A stretch of 64,000 nucleotides of DNA from Uranotaenia lowii (taxonomy: Eukaryota; Arthropoda; Insecta; Diptera; Culicidae): NCBI RefSeq assembly GCF_029784155.1, contig NC_073693.1, forward strand, positions 141,721,988 through 141,785,987, in the 5' to 3' direction. Shown one piece after another: positions 57,324-64,000 of this stretch (position 1 is the stretch's first letter; the number at the start of each line of letters is the position of its first letter). Below the pieces are notes generated by a model. The model ran no database searches. It was not told the origin of the DNA and saw nothing but the letters and a program-made list of their open reading frames with translations. The translations under genes were made by a program, and so were the position numbers.

Positions 57324-58968
57324 CAGTGTCCGGCACAAAAACGCTAATCCGCTAATCGCTAATTAGTCTGCTAACTTTCGGTTAGAGAATATATTTTCTC
57401 GCTAAATATTTCTTCAGCTAGCGGATAAGAAAGTTCCGCTAATTTTTAGTTCCGCTAACTGAAAAACGCTACATCTTTAAAGTGTTAATTAGGCCATAGA
57501 CTTATAGATCATAAATTCAGCCTCATTCAAATTTAAAATTTTGAATCCAATCAGGTATTCAAATTATCGTTAAAGATTGATTTCGAAAGCTATTCGATCT
57601 CGATTTTGACTGCAATCATACACAGCAATTTTTTTTTGCTGAAAACCAGCAAAATTTTGCTGGTTTTTGTCCCGCTGACTTTCCAGCAAAATTTCCAGCA
57701 ATTTGAATCGCTGGAAAAATCAGCAAACATTAATGCTGGATTCCAGCAATTCAAATTGCTGGAAATCAGCAATCCAGATTGCTGGAAACCAGCTATTTTT
57801 TTAAAAACATTCAGCTGTATTTGGAATCAAATTTATATTTCAATTCGAATATTGAATACTGGCTGTGCCTATGATGAGCAATAAATAAGAATTATTTCCT
57901 GTTGGTATTTATTTCCAAAACTATATATTTTTTTATAACAGCACCTGCTCTGCTCTGGGGCGGCAGCTTTGTGCCAAAGTGTTGACCACCTGAAATAGAG
58001 TTTGGATTAGTATCTTTCATGAAATATCTACCTATCCAATAAAAACTCACCCTTGACTTGATGTCTGAAAACCATGGTTGCTTGCTACAATATAGAGGAA
58101 AATAAGAATAATTGATTAATCTATTCAAAGTTTGTGACATAAATTCTCACCATTTCAGCGTACGAAAACAAACAAACTCCAATTTGACAACTCGATTGCT
58201 GATTTTCCAGCAAACTAGATCAATTGCTGGAAAGTCCAGCAATTTGAAACCCGATTGCTGGGTTTTCAGCAAAAATGACAAAAACACAACCGAATGCTGA
58301 AAAATCCAGCAATCAGAAAACCGATTGCTGGTTTCCAGCAAAAAATTGGATTGCTGATCGTTTCCAGCAATTTTTTTGCTGGAAATCGAGGCAAAAATTT
58401 ACTGTGTAGGAATAAGCCTTCTTTGAATATAAAAGAGATGAAAAAGTTGTGAAAAATTGAAATTTCCAGAACAAAACAAGTCAATGAATCAATCAATGTT
58501 TTGAGTTGTATTACTGTCAAAAAAGATGAAAAATTATTTCGGACAAAACAAAACTTAAAGAGAATCTTTGCATAAACTGATGTAAAAAAAAAGATAATCG
58601 GGTGAATATTCTGAAAAATGTGATTCAAAAGCTTTTTCTTTTATTTTCCACCAAATACGCTAACTTATATTAAAATAAACTGACGCAACTGATATGGCCA
58701 GAAATATTACAAAACAAGTTCGAAAACTGCTCCTATTGATATTCTTTAACAATTTTTCAAGTCAATATTATAATTAAAGATGGCCGCAAAATTTGTGTTT
58801 TGCTAATCTATTTCAAAACTTTGTACTATCGATTAGCGATTAGCGCTTACCTATAGATCGATAAATTTTACGCAACATTTAGCGGTTTTGATTAGCGATC
58901 GCTAACTTTAACCGAGTTAGCGATCTAATTAGCGCCGCTAACTTTTCAGTTAGCGATGCCGAACACTG
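57324..58968. mobile_element. hAT-type non-autonomous element (CAGTGTTCGGCA family), copy 2
   Basis: The 8-bp duplication CAAAATGA lies at 57316-57323 and 58969-58976. Termini CAGTGTCCGGCACAAAAACG and the inverse CAGTGTTCGGCATCGCTAAC match copy 1 at 23296 in the opposite orientation, including the GCTAAT-rich sub-terminal zones. It is enlarged by a nested TA-flanked MITE. Confidence 0.88.
57621..58406. mobile_element. TA-flanked MITE filled with TTGCTGGAA/TTCCAGCAA words
   Basis: TA at 57619-57620 and 58407-58408. Ends are CACAGCAATTTTTTTTTGCT and the inverse CACAGTAAATTTTTGCCTCG. The words CCAGCAA or TTGCTGG occur about 20 times, clustered in the two outer thirds and alternating in orientation, so single strands could form many small hairpins. 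No coding. Confidence 0.75.
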
Positions 58969-58976
58969 CAAAATGA

Positions 58977-59336
58977 TATTATTATTTAGTATCGTACAAA
59001 ATTAAGTTTTATTACAGCATCAATATTATGAAAGCCGATGGCAAAACAAGACCAAAGTATAGCATTGATAGGTGAATGATGCCACTATAAGGTGTTGAAT
59101 TATGTACGACAGCATAATAAAGCATCTTTAAGTTTTCATTTGTTTCCATAAAGTAAAAAAGTGAGATCAAAATGAAAACAAATTCATTTTCAATTTAAAT
59201 TTCATCCAATGAAAAATTTGCTTTCACAAGGAATTCAAATTTTAATTGAATAAAACATTGTTAAGGAATAAATCATCCTAAATGATTAAAATCTTGTAAA
59301 AAACAAAAAAAAAAAGAATAAAAAAATGTTGAAATG
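58977..59336. other. AT-rich sequence without a gene
   Basis: Nothing supportable between the two elements. Confidence 0.5.
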
Positions 59337-59342
59337 AATAAC

Positions 59343-62300
59343 CAGGGCTAGAAGCGACCATGAGGCAAAAAAGTAGGGCAAAATAGTAACTTTTAAGTAA
59401 AACTAGGGTAAAAATAGTGGCTAGATCGAGTCGAAAAGTTACTTAATAGTGGTATCAAATATTCCTATAGAACAGTTCCAAGACAATTTTGCTTGTTGAA
59501 AATAAGTTTTTTAAAAGGCTCTTGGCCTCACTAATAGAAAGGCATATGTTGGCCAGAATCCTAAAGTTTTGAAACACCATTGGGGGAGTACTAGAAGATC
59601 GTACCCGAAGGACAACGACAACTGAGCCCGATGGAAACTTGGAGTTTATCCATTTTCTTCGAAAAAAAAAACTTAAAAATGTTCCAAGTTCACCCTACAA
59701 AATCAAATTTTCTTCAAAGCTAGTAACACAGTTGAAGAAGACTCATGTTAAGTTAAATTCTACAAATGTACTGAAATAAGAAACTAGCACATCTTTGACG
59801 AAAGGTTGAAAGAATAGACTCTAGGTCAGGGATGAGCAACCCGCGGCCCGCGGACCACATGCGGCCCTCGAGATATGTTTGTGCGGCCCGCGAAGCTTAC
59901 CTCAAATTAAACTTATTCTACGATTTTTTTCTGCAATCGATTGTTAATGATCCTAAAGTAGGAATCCCTTCTTAATAAAAAAAAAATATTAATAACTTGT
60001 AATTCGCGTCATTTATTTGCAGTTGCATTTGTCCCATCATAACCATCCAGGTTGTTGACTTTTTTGTAGGATTTAAGACTTTTATTGGGTTCTTTTAAAG
60101 CCATAGACGCAATATTATTTATTTGAAAACCGTAATAAAAGAGTTAGTTTAGTCATTATTTTTCGTTTTAAGCAAAGTTAAAATTTTATGATGAAGTGAT
60201 ATATTTTTGTTCTTGATTAATGATGGAAATCACGAAAATTTGTGATGAACGATTATAGATTTCTTATAGACATGACTCAGAAATTCTGATTTATTGAATA
60301 TATCAATATCTGCAATTCTGTGATTCAACGCAAAAAGTTTGTAACGATTACACAGGCGAACTGCGTTTTTTTGGTGCCTTTGTTTCAATAACTGGTTTTG
60401 TCAGATTTTTTCGTCCTGAATTCAAACCATTTCTCAGATTTCGTATATCACTTCTAGTTTCGGTGATATGGCATGTGAAAATTTTTAAATTTATCAATTT
60501 TGGGTAAAATCGATCTTTCGTAACTGATAAACCAATATAATCCTGCATAGTAACCAAAAGCTGATTTTCAATAAATTCTCTACCCTTCATTTAATCAAGG
60601 ACTCAGATATTGCCAAGATATTGTAGTAATAGAGATTCCACGCTTTCAAAATATTGAATTCTACAATTTACAGAAATTCCAAAAATAAGATAACTACTTC
60701 TTCTGGAATCAATAAAGAAAGTTATTGAATATTTAATATTGAAAATTTAAATTTAATCAGCAACTTTGTTGAAGACTACAAAATGATTTATCTTATGGTT
60801 TTTAAAATATCAAAGATTCAATTAAGTTCAATTTTTATTCAAAATTGGTGCTCGTAGCTTCAGGAAAGTTGATCACTGAGTCAAAAAGTATTTGTATTTA
60901 CAATTTTGTCACAAAAAGTACACAAATTGAATAATTAATTTTTTACCAATTTTTTAAAGTTATCTCGAAAACTAGAGCTGACAAAAAAAAACTAATGTAA
61001 TATTTGGATTCAGCGCCCCTGAATAAGCCAAATCAGTTCTGAGATTCCTGGCACCTCGAAAAAATGTGAATTTTGTTGCCTTGTGTTGTGTGATTTTTAA
61101 AAAATTCATACGCAAATCATGCAAAAAATTTATTAAGTGGAGATTTTTTTATCTTTAAAATTGTCAATCCACATTACCTAAGTCATAAGATTTCCATGAT
61201 TCAGCCTTCAAAAGCCTATCCCAAAGGTATTTTAATTAAATTTAAATGTTATTAAATCTGTAAATATTTTCTGAATCAAAAATGTAAACTGTAACATAGA
61301 AAAATCTGTTTAAAAATCTGTGATATTATGATTTTTTATTAAATTTTGAAACCTTGCCAACATCTTAGTGCAATGATTTCATACGGAACTACTTATTTAA
61401 ACACCCGTTTTAAGAAAAAAAAAAAAAGAAGCTTCACGTCAAATGAATTGTAAATTTTTTTTTTCGAAATAGGCACAGAAAAAATTCGTTATAGTTAAGC
61501 TCCTTGAAAATTTTAAGTAAAAGTGATCACGAAAAATACCATCACATCGATTCGAAAAAAAAGGTTTTTTTAGAAAAAGGTATAAATCTTTTTACGAACT
61601 ATAGAAAGACTTACCAAATTTTTCAATTTTAATAAACAAAAGGGACGCAAATGATGTTCCCTTTTTGCAAAAAATAGAATATTCACTTAACATTTAAAAT
61701 CACATTAAAACATTGAAAATTAAAATTATCGAAAGATAAACCTTAATGTTTATGCAAGTACATGAATTCGTTATTCGTTTTATTTATCGTTTTCCAAAAA
61801 TTGTCATTATAAAAAAAATACGTAAATCTATGCAAACTATTATTACCTACTTAAATTTTATTCTAATGCGGCCCGCCGAAAGAATTTAAAAAAAAAAGTG
61901 GCCCGTTGCTTAAAACGGTTGCTCACCCCTGCTCTAGGTTAAGTTTGGATCAATATTGAAAAAAATTGACAGATAAATAGAGAAATTCATGACGCAACAA
62001 TTGGAAGATCCTCATAGAAAAGTGACAACACATTGATTCAAGATTGAGAATAGCTCACATCACATTGAAAAGCGCAGAAGTTTCACAATAATATTCTACG
62101 TAGAAGTTAATTCACAACTAACTTGAAGAATATTTGCTAATAATAATGAGACATCAAGCAAAATTAAATTTTTTTATGAAGTTTGACAAAAGCGTCTAAA
62201 TTTTTTATGGACACATTTCAGAAGTTCCTCAGAACACTACAGAAAATTCATAAGCTAATCTGCACTAAGTTGGAGAGATAACTGAAACAGGTTTTGAAAT

Positions 62301-63066
62301 CATTAATTCATACCAATCTATCTTTTAAAGAATAATGTCTGAAAATATGCAAACTTTGATAAAATAATTGATTTTTCGATTCGATTGAGTCACTTTCACA
62401 AGTTTATGTTCCATTCAATTCAACCAAAAACATTAATAGCACGGTAAATGTTAGCTGCCATGCCATTTTCAAATGTTCTAATACTTTTTGCTATTTTTAG
62501 ATTCAGCACTCGTTTTCATCATGATATAGTATATGACATGACATATACATATTTTAGGGAGCTTAAAGCACTCAAATGTGGTGAGTATTAGTTTTCATAA
62601 TGCTTTAAGCTTTGCGAAGTTCGCAGCAACGACGTCGCGCAAATATGCTACGTATTTAGCGGTTATTAACACTAGTTTTACGGAAGAACATATCTATATA
62701 TTTATGTTTAAATTCAATTTTTCCAACCAGAAAATGTTCAAGTTTGAGTCATATATCAAGGCAAAACAGTCATCTTCCTTACTGGGTCAGAGTCATTTAT
62801 CAAATTGCGATCGTGTGAATTTTCCACCATCGAAAGGAAAAAAGGAACATGTCAAATTGACGCTAATCTAGTGTTAAATCTGATAAATACTTATTGCGTG
62901 TATTGGCACGAGTGACATGACAAAAATGATTGAAAATTAGCCCAGTTGTAAAGTTATCATTGAAAAAATTTGACTTTAGTGAACAGATTTCAAAATAAAT
63001 AACATCTGGGTGACCAGTCTGAAAAAAGTGACTAAGTTACTAAAAAATGACCAACTTCTAGCCCTG
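59343..63066. mobile_element. DNA transposon with CAGGGCTAGAAG ends and 6-bp duplication
   Basis: AATAAC lies at 59337-59342 and 63067-63072. The end CAGGGCTAGAAG is exactly mirrored at the right (CTTCTAGCCCTG). AGTAACTT/AAGTTACT words lie inside both ends. No transposase is seen. The terminus resembles hAT but the duplication is 6 bp instead of 8. It hosts the 2.1-kb hAT at 59827. Confidence 0.75.
59827..61931. mobile_element. hAT-type element with GCGGCCCGCGG-rich ends
   Basis: The 8-bp duplication CTCTAGGT lies at 59819-59826 and 61932-61939. Termini are CAGGGATGAGCAACCCGC and the inverse CAGGGGTGAGCAACCGTT, with GCGGCCCGC motifs close inside both ends. A minus-strand frame at 60590-60348 has no recognisable domain. 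Non-autonomous or decayed. Confidence 0.88.
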
Positions 63067-63072
63067 AATAAC

Positions 63073-63431
63073 TCATCGCAGGTTATGTAGTGGAATTGAG
63101 TTACCTTGAATCATTGCCATTCACGCAGAAAAAGCGATAAATATTTTAGTTAAATTGTGCGTCTACTAGAACATACGTTAATATACATTTTTTTCCTTTT
63201 TATATAGGCATTTAACCCATTAAGGTCATTCTTCCTCAATCTATGTATAGTAGACTGGCCCATAACCAAAAAAATCCTTATATTCCACGCGGCACCCCTT
63301 AGAATGGTGCCTTTAGGGGAAAAAATGACTTTCTGAAAGTTTCAGGTCATTTGACCGAAGCACGAGCTGGCGCAAAGGACTTGAAATTTGTATGAAGATT
63401 TTTGGCAAAATGTATGAAAAATCGACATACC
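63073..63431. other. No gene seen
   Basis: 63230-63431 may be the outer part of the palindromic element that follows, but its partner lies outside the window. Confidence 0.35.
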
Positions 63432-64000
63432 TTCACTCTTTGTATTCTAAAATGTGTTTCCAGTATGCTAGAAAGCTCAGAATTTCAGGAATTGTAGTTC
63501 AAACAATGACAAACAAGTTTGTAGAAGATTGTTACGCGATACAAACTAACTGAGATAAGTTATCCCCAATTGAATGTGTGATTTTTTCGCATTTCTTCGA
63601 TATATCGTGAACGGTGTATGGGCTAATAATCGCACTCACTTGATAGCATCGTCACACAATGCAGCAGTTCATAGTTTTTCAAACCTTTCTTCTAACTTTT
63701 TGCAAAGATATTTGTTATCAAATGAGCTACAACTTTGTCGAGGATACAAACTTTCTATCTGTTATTCCCACTGTGTGACAATGCGATCAAGTTAGTACTA
63801 ATAATCCACCTATACACCGTTCACGATATATCGATGAAATGCGAAAAAGATCACACATTCAATTGCGGGTAACTCATCACAGTCAACTCGTATCGCGTCA
63901 CAATCTTTTACAAACTTGTTTGTCATTGTTTGAACTACAATTCCTGAAATTCTGAGCTTTCTAGCATACTGGAAACACATTTTAGAATACAAAGAGTGAA
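63432..64000. repeat. Large palindrome running off the right edge
   Basis: Centre near 63716. TTCACTCTTTGTATTCTAAA at 63432 is mirrored by the last bases of the window. CAGAATTTCAGGAATTGTAG, CAATGACAAACAAGTTTGTA, GATATATCGTGAACGGTGTA and CATCGTCACACAATGC also have inverted partners. Arms are at least 285 bp with moderate divergence, and the element probably continues beyond 64000. Confidence 0.85.

Noticed and set aside
1..64000. Endogenous viral sequences or toxin genes
   Set aside because: I saw no recognisable viral replicase, nucleoprotein or toxin motifs. The reverse transcriptase and RNase H pieces belong to retrotransposons.

Overview
The window looks like nematoceran fly DNA, most likely from a mosquito. 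This is an inference from AT-rich sequence, small introns in one gene, and remnants of the DD37E and DD37D Tc1/mariner families known from mosquitoes, next to hAT, piggyBac-type, Helitron, copia, CR1/Jockey-like and tRNA-SINE repeats. I see no bacterial operon, rRNA gene, CRISPR array or functional tRNA gene.

Only one convincing host gene is present, on the minus strand. Five exons (10421-9008, 8933-8744, 8686-8280, 8219-6804, 6752-5503) join in frame to encode about 1,558 residues: a signal-peptide core, a short acidic/proline segment, 39 copies of a four-cysteine unit C-x8-CC-x8-C joined by Pro/Thr linkers, and a short tail. The first downstream exon enters in phase 0 without an ATG. A good candidate for the missing first exon lies 45 kb away at about 56147-55919: a TATA box, about 225 nt of leader and a well-placed ATG followed immediately by a GTGAGC donor. 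Joining them gives M-RLLVLVLALATSGYA, a classic signal peptide. If correct, the gene spans about 50 kb and most of the window is its first intron.

Region by region: 1-5.5 kb holds an edge ORF, a TTAA-flanked element with a non-LTR 3' fragment inside, and a near-perfect 80-bp hairpin. 5.5-10.4 kb is the repeat-protein gene. 11.5-14.5 kb has a complete SINE with 22-bp target duplications and two decayed mariners. 16-20.3 kb is a decayed copia element whose two LTRs each carry a later insertion. 23-36.5 kb is a cascade of hAT elements, several nested (hAT in SINE in foldback; foldback in TA-element in hAT). 40-42 kb is a Helitron-like element with an internal minisatellite. 43.7-44.6 kb is a large foldback. 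45.6-51.3 kb is a non-LTR retrotransposon split by a 3.6-kb DNA element that itself holds a 2.8-kb one. 53.8 kb is a 217-bp piggyBac-type MITE. 55.9-56.2 kb is the candidate promoter and first exon. 57-63 kb holds further nested hAT-like elements, and a large palindrome runs off the right edge.

The elements do not work together as a system. They record successive insertions, and the target-site duplications often give the order. The most unusual points are the symmetric 39-unit cysteine protein, its possible one-codon first coding exon with a 45-kb transposon-filled intron, and several long inverted repeats that would be transcribed as hairpins within that intron. All coordinates come from reading the sequence by eye; family assignments rest on remembered motifs, not on searches.
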